DNA of 39,683 bases. It comes from Bacteroidota bacterium (GTDB taxonomy: Bacteria > Bacteroidota > Bacteroidia > NORP154). Below are positions 33,316 through 39,683 of this stretch, one piece after another. The stretch lies in the NCBI GenBank assembly GCA_022572355.1, contig JACZWC010000042.1:1-39683 (forward strand), written 5' to 3'. Both the position numbers and the translations under genes were made by a program. The notes under the pieces were generated by a model. The model had not been told where the DNA came from and made no database searches. It saw nothing but the letters and a program-made list of their open reading frames with translations. How positions within the stretch are numbered: position 1 is the first letter of the stretch; every line of letters begins with the position of its first letter.

Positions 33316-34572
33316 ATGCAAAAGCTCTTAGCATACAGCGACTACCTCGTCAAGAGGAGAGCGGGGATAAAAAGCAATCCCCTGTACATTGCCTTAGAGA
33401 AGATCGCTTTTTGGAACCTTCGCTTCTTCAGATCGCTTATCCGGGTTTTTCTCTCTCCCACAATCCCCACTCCATGCGATATACTTGTGCTTCCATCTGG
33501 CCCTGCTGATCTTAGGCAAACCAAGGGAGTTTGGGAGAACCTCGAAAAATTTGGCTACAATATCATATATGCAGATTACGAGCTCAAGAGCATTTTCCTG
33601 AATGCTTTTCTATCTAAAGAGAAAATAGAGCCGGAAATTCCAACTTCCATATTCTTTTTTGCCGCCTACTGTAAGTTTCTGCTCAATAAATACAATCCTA
33701 AAACCGTTTGTGTATTTTATCATCACAATATGATACCCTCCTTTCTGATGAAATACAAGTCAGAAGTTCAAAAAATTGTTCATATACCCCATGGCATGCA
33801 GCCTGATCATGCTATTTACACATCTTATGACTTTGACTACTACATGGTATTTGGACAAAGCTCCGTTGATAGTATCCTCAAGAAAAAGCTCCGTATTGGT
33901 AACACTAAGCTTGTAAAGATCGGCTCTACCACATTAAGGGAGAACTATAATTTAGACCCAAACCGCAATAACAAGAGTATTCTCTTTTTCTCAGACTGGC
34001 TTCCTGAGAAGCTCCCAAATGAAAGAAAACTATTCAAGATAGTATGCGAGTGGGCCAAAGAACACCCGGAATATAAGCTGTTTATCAAATTACATCCGGT
34101 GGAAAAAGGTGTTATTATCAGAGAATATGCTGCTGGAATCCATAACATTGAGATTTTGGATAAGTCAGTCAACATCAAAGACGCGCTTGAACCCGTATCA
34201 ATTTGTATAGTGTCCTGGTCTGTGGCCTCCATAGAAGCTGCACAAATGAATCGCCCTGTGGTCGTGGCGAACTTTCGAAAATATGATCCTGACTCAGATG
34301 ACTACATTGTGTCTGATAGCTTTTTGCATTTGGAGAAATTCTTCCCAAAACGCGCCACCGATAAAGATGAATTACATGACAGAATTTCGGAGGTGGTTCG
34401 AGATTATGATAAATACCTGGGCAAGTGTAAAGAGTTTGTGCAATTTCATTTGGAGCATACAACAGACTCTAACAAATTTGCAGCACAGGTAATCAGCAAC
34501 ATCCACACCGATAATATTGGGTTTGCGTATACAGAAGTTGAGGAGACGTTGGAAGCACTAAACATAAGATGA
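33316..34572 (+). CDS. GT-B-like transferase, capsule/teichoic-acid type, uncertain
   Basis: 418 residues from ATG 33316; a TTG two codons upstream is the alternative. It has the look of CDP-glycerol/polysialyl-type transferases: HIPHGMQPDHA (H159) in the middle, KLHP (H260) and WSVASIEAAQMNRPVVVANF near the C-terminus, the last typical of donor-site loops. There is no signal peptide or clear membrane segment. It could transfer the CMP-activated sugar made by its neighbours onto the growing glycan. Its stop overlaps the HisH-like start by 4 bp (ATGA). Confidence 0.6.
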   Translation: MQKLLAYSDYLVKRRAGIKSNPLYIALEKIAFWNLRFFRSLIRVFLSPTIPTPCDILVLPSGPADLRQTKGVWENLEKFGYNIIYADYELKSIFLNAFLSKEKIEPEIPTSIFFFAAYCKFLLNKYNPKTVCVFYHHNMIPSFLMKYKSEVQKIVHIPHGMQPDHAIYTSYDFDYYMVFGQSSVDSILKKKLRIGNTKLVKIGSTTLRENYNLDPNRNNKSILFFSDWLPEKLPNERKLFKIVCEWAKEHPEYKLFIKLHPVEKGVIIREYAAGIHNIEILDKSVNIKDALEPVSICIVSWSVASIEAAQMNRPVVVANFRKYDPDSDDYIVSDSFLHLEKFFPKRATDKDELHDRISEVVRDYDKYLGKCKEFVQFHLEHTTDSNKFAAQVISNIHTDNIGFAYTEVEETLEALNIR

Positions 34573-35186
34573 TAACTATTGTGGATTATGGAATGGGCAA
34601 TTTGCACTCAGTGCAAAAAGCTTTCGACAGATTGCGGATTGAAGCCCGCATCTCATCGGATCCAGATGATATTTCAAATGCGGAGAAGCTCATTCTTCCA
34701 GGTGTAGGCAACTTTAAAAGAGGTATGGAAAATCTAGGCGAACGAGGCCTTATTGAGGCGTTAAATAATGCGGTAATAGATGGCAAAACACCGATCCTCG
34801 GAATTTGTCTGGGGATGCAACTTTTTACGAAATCAAGTGAGGAAGGTAATTGCGAAGGGTTGTGTTGGATCGATGCAAAAACGGTTAGATTTAATTTTGA
34901 AAAGGCAGAGAAAAGGCTGAAAATCCCTCATATAGGCTGGAATTCCCTGGATTTCTCCAAGGAAAACCAATTGTACGACGGCGTTAGCGAGAATCCATCC
35001 TTCTACTTTGTGCACTCTTACTACGTGTCATCAGATGACGATTCAGTCGTGATCGCCACGACTAAGTATGGAGCTACATTCGTATCCTCTGTAGTTAAAA
35101 ACAATATTTTTGCTACTCAGTTTCATCCTGAAAAGAGTCATGATGACGGATTGAAACTATTAAAGAATTTTGCTGAACAGATATAA
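34569..35186 (+). CDS. hisH: HisH-like glutamine amidotransferase of a sugar amidination system
   Basis: 205 residues, class I glutaminase: DYGMGNLHSV, PGVGNF, nucleophile C80 (GICLGMQ), and H186/E188 (QFHPEKS) complete the triad. It releases ammonia from glutamine for a HisF-type partner. No other histidine gene is present, while a HisF-like protein and an N-acetyl sugar amidotransferase follow, as in the hisH2-hisF2-wbpG set of Pseudomonas O-antigen loci. It is therefore probably a glycan-dedicated copy and not the histidine-pathway enzyme. Confidence 0.9.
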   Translation: MITIVDYGMGNLHSVQKAFDRLRIEARISSDPDDISNAEKLILPGVGNFKRGMENLGERGLIEALNNAVIDGKTPILGICLGMQLFTKSSEEGNCEGLCWIDAKTVRFNFEKAEKRLKIPHIGWNSLDFSKENQLYDGVSENPSFYFVHSYYVSSDDDSVVIATTKYGATFVSSVVKNNIFATQFHPEKSHDDGLKLLKNFAEQI

Positions 35187-35395
35187 CGAAATTTAAATTT
35201 AACCGCAATGTACGCAACGGATACGCCAAGGGCGCAAAACCCCCTGCTCACTTGCATCGCCATAGGCTCACAAGTTAGCTGTCCCCCTATAGGGGGACAG
35301 TTTGATTGCGACGCAAGCAAACAGGGGGTATATGACCCTTGTCACCGACGTGCCATAGCCACTTTGGCGACGGCACGCGGTTAAGACTTTTTAAA
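35187..35395 (+). repeat. Palindrome-rich insertion between hisH-like and hisF-like genes
   Basis: A 209-bp spacer in an otherwise tight operon. It holds outer arms 35240-35260 and 35308-35328 (17 of 21 pairing), a perfect 22-bp palindrome inside them (35279-35300, CTGTCCCCCTATAGGGGGACAG split at its centre by symmetry), and a separate stem CGTGCC/GGCACG with inner GCCA/TGGC at 35349-35377. The first part (ACCGCAATGTACGCAACGG) looks like remnant repeat sequence. Confidence 0.8.
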
Positions 35396-36160
35396 ATGTA
35401 TAGACCCAGAGTAATTCCGTGCCTACTTCTTAAAGACCAGGGCTTGGTGAAAACCATCAAGTTCAAGGATCCTACTTATGTTGGGGATCCAATCAATGCC
35501 GTCAAAATATTCAATGACGCAAAAGCGGATGAACTGGTATTTCTAGATATAACGGCAACACTTGAAAACAGAATTACAGATTTAAATGTCATCAGGAACA
35601 TCGGTGATGAGGCATTCATGCCCTTTGCTGTTGGCGGAGGCATAAAGACGGTAGATCACGCAAAAGATATCATTGGAGCTGGGGCTGAAAAGGTAGTAAT
35701 AAACTCTTCAGCAGTTGAAAACCCTCAGGTGATAACAGATATAGCGGAGATATTCGGACGGCAATCCATTATTGGTTCAATTGACGTAAAGAAGAACGGG
35801 GCTGGGTATAAAGTATGCGTAAACAGCGGACAAAAGAACACAGAAAGAGATCCAATTTCAATTGCTGAACAAATGGAGGAAGCAGGTGCTGGTGAAATCC
35901 TAATCAATTCAATAGATTTGGATGGAACCCAGAAGGGATATGACATCCAACTGATCAAACTAATCAGTGATTCTGTTTCGATACCGGTGATCGCAGCTGG
36001 AGGCGCAGGTAAAGAATCGGACTTTTTCGATGCAGTAAATGATGGAGGTGCATCCGCAGTTGCAGCTGGAAGTCTTTTTGTATTTATCGGAAGAAAACGA
36101 GCCGTGCTCATCAATTATCCTGATCGGGATGAGCTGGAGGAAATATTTGAGAACTTATAA
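35396..36160 (+). CDS. hisF: HisF-like ammonia-channel partner of sugar amidotransferase
   Basis: 254 residues from ATG 35396; upstream in-frame codons run through the palindromic spacer and are not family-like. The beta/alpha barrel is clear: DELVFLDITATLENR, FAVGGGIKT, KVVINSSAVENP, SIDVKKNG, GAGEILINSIDLDGT, and IAAGGAGK. The catalytic Asp near residue 11 of true HisF (ACLDVKDG) is replaced: the text reads IPCLLLKDQG. The second Asp (SIDVK) is kept. This fits HisF2-type proteins that deliver ammonia but do not close the imidazole ring. Its stop overlaps the next ATG (TAATG). Confidence 0.9.
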   Translation: MYRPRVIPCLLLKDQGLVKTIKFKDPTYVGDPINAVKIFNDAKADELVFLDITATLENRITDLNVIRNIGDEAFMPFAVGGGIKTVDHAKDIIGAGAEKVVINSSAVENPQVITDIAEIFGRQSIIGSIDVKKNGAGYKVCVNSGQKNTERDPISIAEQMEEAGAGEILINSIDLDGTQKGYDIQLIKLISDSVSIPVIAAGGAGKESDFFDAVNDGGASAVAAGSLFVFIGRKRAVLINYPDRDELEEIFENL

Positions 36161-37299
36161 TGGAAACTAATTACCAGGTATGTTCACGCTGTGTCATGGA
36201 CACATCCGACTCTCAAATTAAGTTTGACAAGGACGGAATCTGCAACCATTGCACGGAATATTTTTCATTGGTGACCGCTGATCAGGAGAGACAGAAGTCC
36301 AAGGCGGAAAAATTCAAGTCTATCCTCGAAACAATAAAGAGTGAAGGGAAAGACAATGAATACGATTGTATCATTGGCATCAGTGGCGGTGTTGACAGCA
36401 CATACTTGGCTTATATGGTCAAGCAGGAGTTTGGCCTGCGGCCCTTTGCAGTGCATCTCGACAACGGCTGGGATTCAAAACTAGCGGTAAAGAATATTCG
36501 AAATATTTTAAAGAGACTGGAAATCGATCTTCATACCTATGTAATTGATTGGGAAGAGTTCAAGAGCCTGCAAAAAGCCTATTTCGCCGCTTCAGTAATC
36601 GATATTGAGGCGATAACAGATCATTCTATCAATGCAGTTCTCTATCAGGTAGCAGCCGAAAATAGTATAAGATATATTCTGAAAGGCTTCAACAATGCTA
36701 CGGAGAAGATAATGCCCAAAAGCTGGACCTTCAACAAAAGAGATGCGACGAATATTCAGGATATTAGCGACAAGCATGGTACTGTCAAACTCGACTCATT
36801 TCCGTTGATGGGAAGCGACAAACTAAACCAATACGAAAAGAAAGAGAAGATTAAGACAATATCTCCCTTCAATTACATTGTCTTTGACCGAGATACAGCA
36901 AAGAAATTGATCACGGAAGAATTGGGATGGGTAGATTATGGTGGCAAACATTATGAATCCATATTTACCCGGTTTTACCAGGGATATATTTTGCCTCGCA
37001 AGTTCAGCGTGGACAAGAGAAAGGCGCACTACTCCAATTTAATATGCGCAGGTGTAATGACTCGGGATGATGCCTTAAAGGAAATTGCACATGCCCCTTA
37101 TGAAAAAGAACTGATCGAGGAAGATTATGAGTACGTCACCAAGAAATTGGAATACACGAAAGAGGAGTTTGAATCTATCCTGAATGCGCCAGTTAAATCA
37201 CATTTCGATTACAAGACAGATCTTAAATCAAAGATTTTTAAGAAGTATCTCTCCCCTACCAACCCCGTTGTTGGAATGATAAAGAAACTTCGCAAATAA
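36160..37299 (+). CDS. wbpG: N-acetyl sugar amidotransferase (WbpG/PseA family)
   Basis: 379 residues, full length. A zinc-type Cys set C8-x2-C11 and C28-x2-C31 precedes a PP-loop ATP-binding motif SGGVDS at 75-80. FNNATEKIMPKSWTFNKRDA and YGGKHYESIFTRFYQGYILP are family signatures. Known members convert an N-acetyl group to an acetamidino group with ammonia from HisH/HisF, as for acetamidino pseudaminic acid (PseA) and Pseudomonas O-antigen (WbpG). Together with the two preceding genes it forms the complete amidination set. Confidence 0.92.
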   Translation: METNYQVCSRCVMDTSDSQIKFDKDGICNHCTEYFSLVTADQERQKSKAEKFKSILETIKSEGKDNEYDCIIGISGGVDSTYLAYMVKQEFGLRPFAVHLDNGWDSKLAVKNIRNILKRLEIDLHTYVIDWEEFKSLQKAYFAASVIDIEAITDHSINAVLYQVAAENSIRYILKGFNNATEKIMPKSWTFNKRDATNIQDISDKHGTVKLDSFPLMGSDKLNQYEKKEKIKTISPFNYIVFDRDTAKKLITEELGWVDYGGKHYESIFTRFYQGYILPRKFSVDKRKAHYSNLICAGVMTRDDALKEIAHAPYEKELIEEDYEYVTKKLEYTKEEFESILNAPVKSHFDYKTDLKSKIFKKYLSPTNPVVGMIKKLRK

Positions 37300-37317
37300 A
37301 CTGAAACGCCCATCACC

Positions 37318-38163
37318 TTGGAAAGCAGCAATACTTCATCCAATCAGGTAAACTTGTTCATCATTGGTGTAAACAAGGCTGGGTCCAGCTGGCTTCATTA
37401 CTTATTGGACACGCATCCCGATGTATACATGTCCAAGGTGAAGGAGCACAATTACTTTGGGAAAAGCTATCCAGATAATCGTGATGAGTACCACAAGTAC
37501 TTTCCATTTAACAAAGCATTCAAATACTATGGCGAGTCGACACCTACTTACTTTAGCAGTAGAAAAATTGCTGAAGAAATTGTGGAGTATTGTCCCAATG
37601 CCAAGATTCTGGCAATTGTGAGAGATCCAATCCAGCGCTTGCTGTCTCATTACTATTTCAGAAAACAGATCGGCGTAATTCCAGAAAAGGCAAGTTTAAA
37701 AAAAGGACTTGAAATTGACCCCCATCTGTTGCTGGACAGTCACTACGAGAAAACACTGCCAGGATACCAGGATATTTTTGGATCGGAGAATTTTAAAATA
37801 GTAAGCCTTGAAGGTGGAAAACAAGACATTCATCTCTTTTGGAAGGAAATATGTGAATTTCTTAAAGTAGAACTAACTGAAGTGCCTGATTCAAAACTCA
37901 AGGCTGAAAATCCTACGGGAAGCCGTGCCTTTCGCGGATTTTACCGGGCGGTAGTACTTCCTATCAAATTAAAAGCACCGGGACTATATAAGCTTATCCT
38001 TCAGAACAAGCTGTTTTATTGGATTAAAACCATGAGTCTGGCCGTATTGGGTACTGCAGATAAGGAGCCCATTTCTGAAGATTTGATGCAGCACTTGAAA
38101 AAAGAATTTGAACCTACTTATGAATACCTGGGTTCTATTGGATTTGCAAATGTTTATGGCTAA
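37318..38163 (+). CDS. Sulfotransferase, PAPS-dependent
   Basis: 281 residues from a TTG, chosen because no ATG precedes the 5'-phosphosulfate loop (IGVNKAGSSWLHYLL, 16-30). The 3'-phosphate site is IVRDPIQRLLSHYYF with R102 and S110. This is the heparan-sulfotransferase-like fold used on carbohydrates. It would transfer sulfate from PAPS to a hydroxyl of the glycan, perhaps the last tailoring step. It closes the operon and is followed by tandem hairpins. Confidence 0.85.
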   Translation: MESSNTSSNQVNLFIIGVNKAGSSWLHYLLDTHPDVYMSKVKEHNYFGKSYPDNRDEYHKYFPFNKAFKYYGESTPTYFSSRKIAEEIVEYCPNAKILAIVRDPIQRLLSHYYFRKQIGVIPEKASLKKGLEIDPHLLLDSHYEKTLPGYQDIFGSENFKIVSLEGGKQDIHLFWKEICEFLKVELTEVPDSKLKAENPTGSRAFRGFYRAVVLPIKLKAPGLYKLILQNKLFYWIKTMSLAVLGTADKEPISEDLMQHLKKEFEPTYEYLGSIGFANVYG

Positions 38164-38212
38164 AATCAATGGTATGAACCCCAGAGCAAGCTCTGGACTC
38201 ATATTTCCGATG
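38164..38212 (+). repeat. 49-bp direct repeat, copy 1
   Basis: Exact match over 49 bp to 39509-39557, including the hairpin CCAGAG-CAAG-CTCTGG. It starts directly after the sulfotransferase stop codon. The GNAT-like/HTH gene pair lies between the two copies. Confidence 0.95.
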
Positions 38213-38269
38213 CAAGCATCGGGGAATTAACCATTCCTTCTCGTCCGCCGAAGCAAACGCGAAGGCGGA
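38181..38269 (+). repeat. Three tandem hairpins with related GCAAGC-type loops
   Basis: CCAGAG-CAAG-CTCTGG (38181-38196), CCGATG-CAAG-CATCGG (38207-38222), and TCCGCC...GGCGGA (38244-38269, loop with GCAAACGC). The shared GCAAGC core suggests one REP-like family. They may also end transcription of the glycan operon, but there is no T-run. Confidence 0.8.
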
Positions 38270-38432
38270 TTAAAGTTAATACATGGCACCAAAAGTTAGT
38301 ATATCAATGCGTTAACCAAATAGTTGACGTTCACTGAATAAACACTAATTGTGTTTGTACTGACGTTCGGCCACAATAAGCCCTTTAACACTTCATTTAG
38401 TTTCCATTTTTAGTATAGTAAATAATTTAATA
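38270..38432 (+). other. AT-rich non-coding stretch
   Basis: No gene seen. GACGTTC occurs twice (in TTGACGTTCACTG and TACTGACGTTCGG), about 40 bp apart, around a small ACAC/GTGT inverted repeat. Together with the hairpins before it and the operator region after it, this makes up the 305-bp gene-free gap 38164-38468. Confidence 0.5.
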
Positions 38433-38447
38433 TTCCGATATTCGGAA
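38433..38447 (+). promoter_or_regulatory. Palindromic operator-like site
   Basis: TTCCGA-TAT-TCGGAA is a perfect 6-bp inverted repeat with a 3-bp spacer. It sits about 10 bp upstream of the -7 element, on the position of the -33 box, where a bound repressor would block RNA polymerase. The HTH protein of the second gene is the obvious candidate. Confidence 0.6.
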
Positions 38448-38456
38448 ACTTTTTTG

Positions 38457-38464
38457 TATATTTG
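38457..38464 (+). promoter_or_regulatory. TAnnTTTG -7 promoter element
   Basis: TATATTTG matches the Bacteroidota consensus exactly. The expected transcript start (about 5-7 bases downstream) coincides with the ATG at 38469, so the mRNA may be leaderless or nearly so. Confidence 0.6.
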
Positions 38465-38468
38465 GAGT

Positions 38469-38936
38469 ATGATAGTAATAGATACCGCAACGGGTAAAAT
38501 CCATGAAGTAGAGATTGAACCTGTTGAAACTGGAGACTATCAAAGCCTAACCAAGAGAAGGTACTTCTTTAATTGGATGGATGAAAAGGATAAGGAAGTA
38601 TATAAGTTAAAGATTATTGGTACAAGTGGTATCATTGGACTTGTTTCCATAGAGCGAATTCCTAAAGAGTGGAGAATCCACATAAGACTCCTGACTGTTT
38701 CAAAAGAGAATAAAGGTAATGATAAGAAATATGAGAACATTGCGGGGAACCTGATCACCTTTGTGTCCAAGATTGCTGTAAGAGAATATGCAGAGCTTGC
38801 CTGTGTATCGTTAAAGCCAAAAGGAGTTCTTGCCCAGCATTATATAGATAAGTTTGGCATGAATATAACAGGTAAAACCTTGAGCGTCGAAATATCAGAA
38901 ATATTGAATTTAATTAACACATACGACCATGACTAA
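38469..38936 (+). CDS. Putative GNAT-like protein, first gene of a toxin-antitoxin-like pair
   Basis: 155 residues from ATG 38469. The C-terminal half is acetyltransferase-like: a strand IHIRLLTVS, then KENKGNDKKYENIAGNLI, where a GNAT cofactor loop would be (not the canonical RxxGxG), then LAQHYIDKFGM, resembling the YxxxGF end of GNAT domains. The N-terminal part (IDTATGKIHEVEIEPVETGDY) is not recognised. It overlaps the HTH gene by 8 bp. Pairing with an HTH protein, AT-rich sequence and location next to an IS suggest a mobile toxin-antitoxin-like unit, but toxicity is inferred only. Confidence 0.5.
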   Translation: MIVIDTATGKIHEVEIEPVETGDYQSLTKRRYFFNWMDEKDKEVYKLKIIGTSGIIGLVSIERIPKEWRIHIRLLTVSKENKGNDKKYENIAGNLITFVSKIAVREYAELACVSLKPKGVLAQHYIDKFGMNITGKTLSVEISEILNLINTYDHD

Positions 38937-39468
38937 CAAGAAAAAGAGCAATAAAGAGATAGAAGGTGCTGAATATGGAGTAGATTCAAGATACTCTTCA
39001 AAAAAAGAGAGACAGGTTGATGGTAAAGCATTAATGGAAGCGAGATTGCGGAAAATGCAAAATGTATCGGAAGATCAAATTATTAAGGCCAAATTATTGC
39101 AATTGAAGCTCAATATGGAGGAATACATTAAGAAGCCTGTATATAAGGATCATAATTTTTTTACCGAATTCTTGACCATATATATCGATACTATCTATAG
39201 TAGAAGAAATAACTTTGCTAAGGACATCAATATTACACCTGTTAGGTTAAGTCAAGTATTGAATAACCATAGAGATCCTAAGGAGGAATTCATGCTGAGA
39301 TTAATGATACATTCTGAAAAAACATATAAGAATGTATGTCAATTCCATAAGAAAACTTGGTATCAGGTTTACTTTCACGAGAAGATATGTGATACCATGT
39401 CTAGTCAAGATGAATGGAGGCCTAGTGTAGAGAAACATGTTAGTATTAGTAAGTTAATCAAGGCTTAA
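38929..39468 (+). CDS. HTH (Xre-like) DNA-binding protein, second gene of the pair
   Basis: 179 residues. The N-terminal 70 are charged and probably flexible or helical (KALMEARLRKMQ). At 81-130 an Xre-like helix-turn-helix is visible (SRRNNFAKDINITPVRLSQVLNNHRDPKEEFMLRL written here in parts: FAKDINITPVRLSQVLNN is the recognition unit). The C-terminus (WYQVYFHEKICD) is not recognised. Translationally coupled to the upstream gene; a likely antitoxin and autorepressor binding 38433-38447. Confidence 0.65.
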   Translation: MTNKKKSNKEIEGAEYGVDSRYSSKKERQVDGKALMEARLRKMQNVSEDQIIKAKLLQLKLNMEEYIKKPVYKDHNFFTEFLTIYIDTIYSRRNNFAKDINITPVRLSQVLNNHRDPKEEFMLRLMIHSEKTYKNVCQFHKKTWYQVYFHEKICDTMSSQDEWRPSVEKHVSISKLIKA

Positions 39469-39508
39469 CGTCACAAGCAATAGAGCTATAGATAACACCA
39501 TAAAAAGC

Positions 39509-39557
39509 AATCAATGGTATGAACCCCAGAGCAAGCTCTGGACTCATATTTCCGATG
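39509..39557 (+). repeat. 49-bp direct repeat, copy 2, interrupted
   Basis: Same 49 bp as 38164-38212. Copy 1 continues into the CCGATG-CAAG-CATCGG hairpin; here the sequence departs right after CCGATG, inside that hairpin, where the IS-like sequence begins. Confidence 0.93.
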
Positions 39558-39683
39558 TGGACTTACTACATTTGCCTGGACAGTAAGTTAAGCTTGTAAT
39601 CCTTAATTTAGAATTATGAGTATAGAACGAAAACATTACGACAGTGAGTTCAAGAGCATGGCCATTGAACTGGCAATCAATAG
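39556..39683 (+). mobile_element. Left end of an IS3-like insertion sequence, truncated by window edge
   Basis: Sequence from TGTGGACTTACT onward has no counterpart after copy 1 of the repeat, and a transposase-like frame begins 60 bp in. ACTTACT (39561-39567) and AGTAAGT (39582-39588) form an inverted repeat near the end. The exact first base (39556-39558) cannot be fixed without the right end. Confidence 0.6.
39616..39683 (+). CDS. Transposase OrfA-like, N-terminal 22 codons only
   Basis: Starts ATG and reads MSIERKHYDSEFKSMAIELA, then runs out of the window. R/K-K-Y-D-x-E-F-K-x-x-A-(V/I)-x-L is the usual opening of IS3-family OrfA helix-turn-helix proteins. Short fragment, so the family is tentative. 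Confidence 0.6.
   Translation, partial: MSIERKHYDSEFKSMAIELAIN

Noticed and set aside
34569..36160. Histidine biosynthesis operon
   Set aside because: Only HisH- and HisF-like genes are present, the HisF lacks a catalytic Asp, and a sugar amidotransferase follows directly.

Overview
The window looks like chromosome of a gliding-type Bacteroidota bacterium (class not determined). The evidence is three giant proteins ending in the type B C-terminal signal of the type IX secretion system (T9SS), a PorP/SprF homologue directly behind them, promoter elements close to the Bacteroidota consensus TAnnTTTG, and an almost complete lack of Shine-Dalgarno sequences. No rRNA, tRNA or CRISPR array was seen.

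Region 1 (1-19759) is a tandem array of three paralogous secreted subtilisin-like (S8) proteases of at least 1800, 1827 and 2477 residues, followed after 7 bp by a PorP/SprF outer-membrane protein. The paralogues share a protease head, a PKD/Ig stalk and a T9SS tail. Their middles are different combinations of three modules: a six-unit FG-GAP propeller, a seven-unit GG...DGGYI repeat domain, and a DNRLRE (CBM96-like) domain. The spacers between the genes are duplicated too. Blocks of near identity alternate with diverged blocks, which suggests recent duplication plus gene conversion.

Region 2 (19837-25001) holds a small DUF559 nuclease-fold gene whose 3' end is made of a palindromic repeat, an M1 metallopeptidase with a probable C-terminal outer-membrane barrel, and, convergent to it, a Wzx-like flippase.

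Region 3 (25154-38163) is a long plus-strand glycan operon. It encodes a WecE aminotransferase, a metal-binding TIM-barrel protein, an SDR, a short NeuB-like synthase, a beta-helix acyltransferase, a Gfo/Idh/MocA-like protein, a second DegT aminotransferase, an SpsF/NeuA-like cytidylyltransferase, a GT-B-like transferase, a HisH/HisF/WbpG amidotransferase set and a sulfotransferase. Together these suggest a CMP-activated, nonulosonate-like sugar carrying an acetamidino group, and possibly sulfate, exported by the flippase; this is inference. Palindrome-rich elements interrupt the operon. One of them carries a frameshifted GxxExxY gene bounded by 26-bp imperfect inverted repeats.

Region 4 (38164-39683) has tandem hairpins with GCAAGC-type loops, then a two-gene GNAT-like/HTH module with a palindromic operator-like site and a TAnnTTTG promoter element. 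The module lies between two copies of an exact 49-bp direct repeat. The second copy is cut off by the left end of an IS3-like insertion sequence that runs out of the window.
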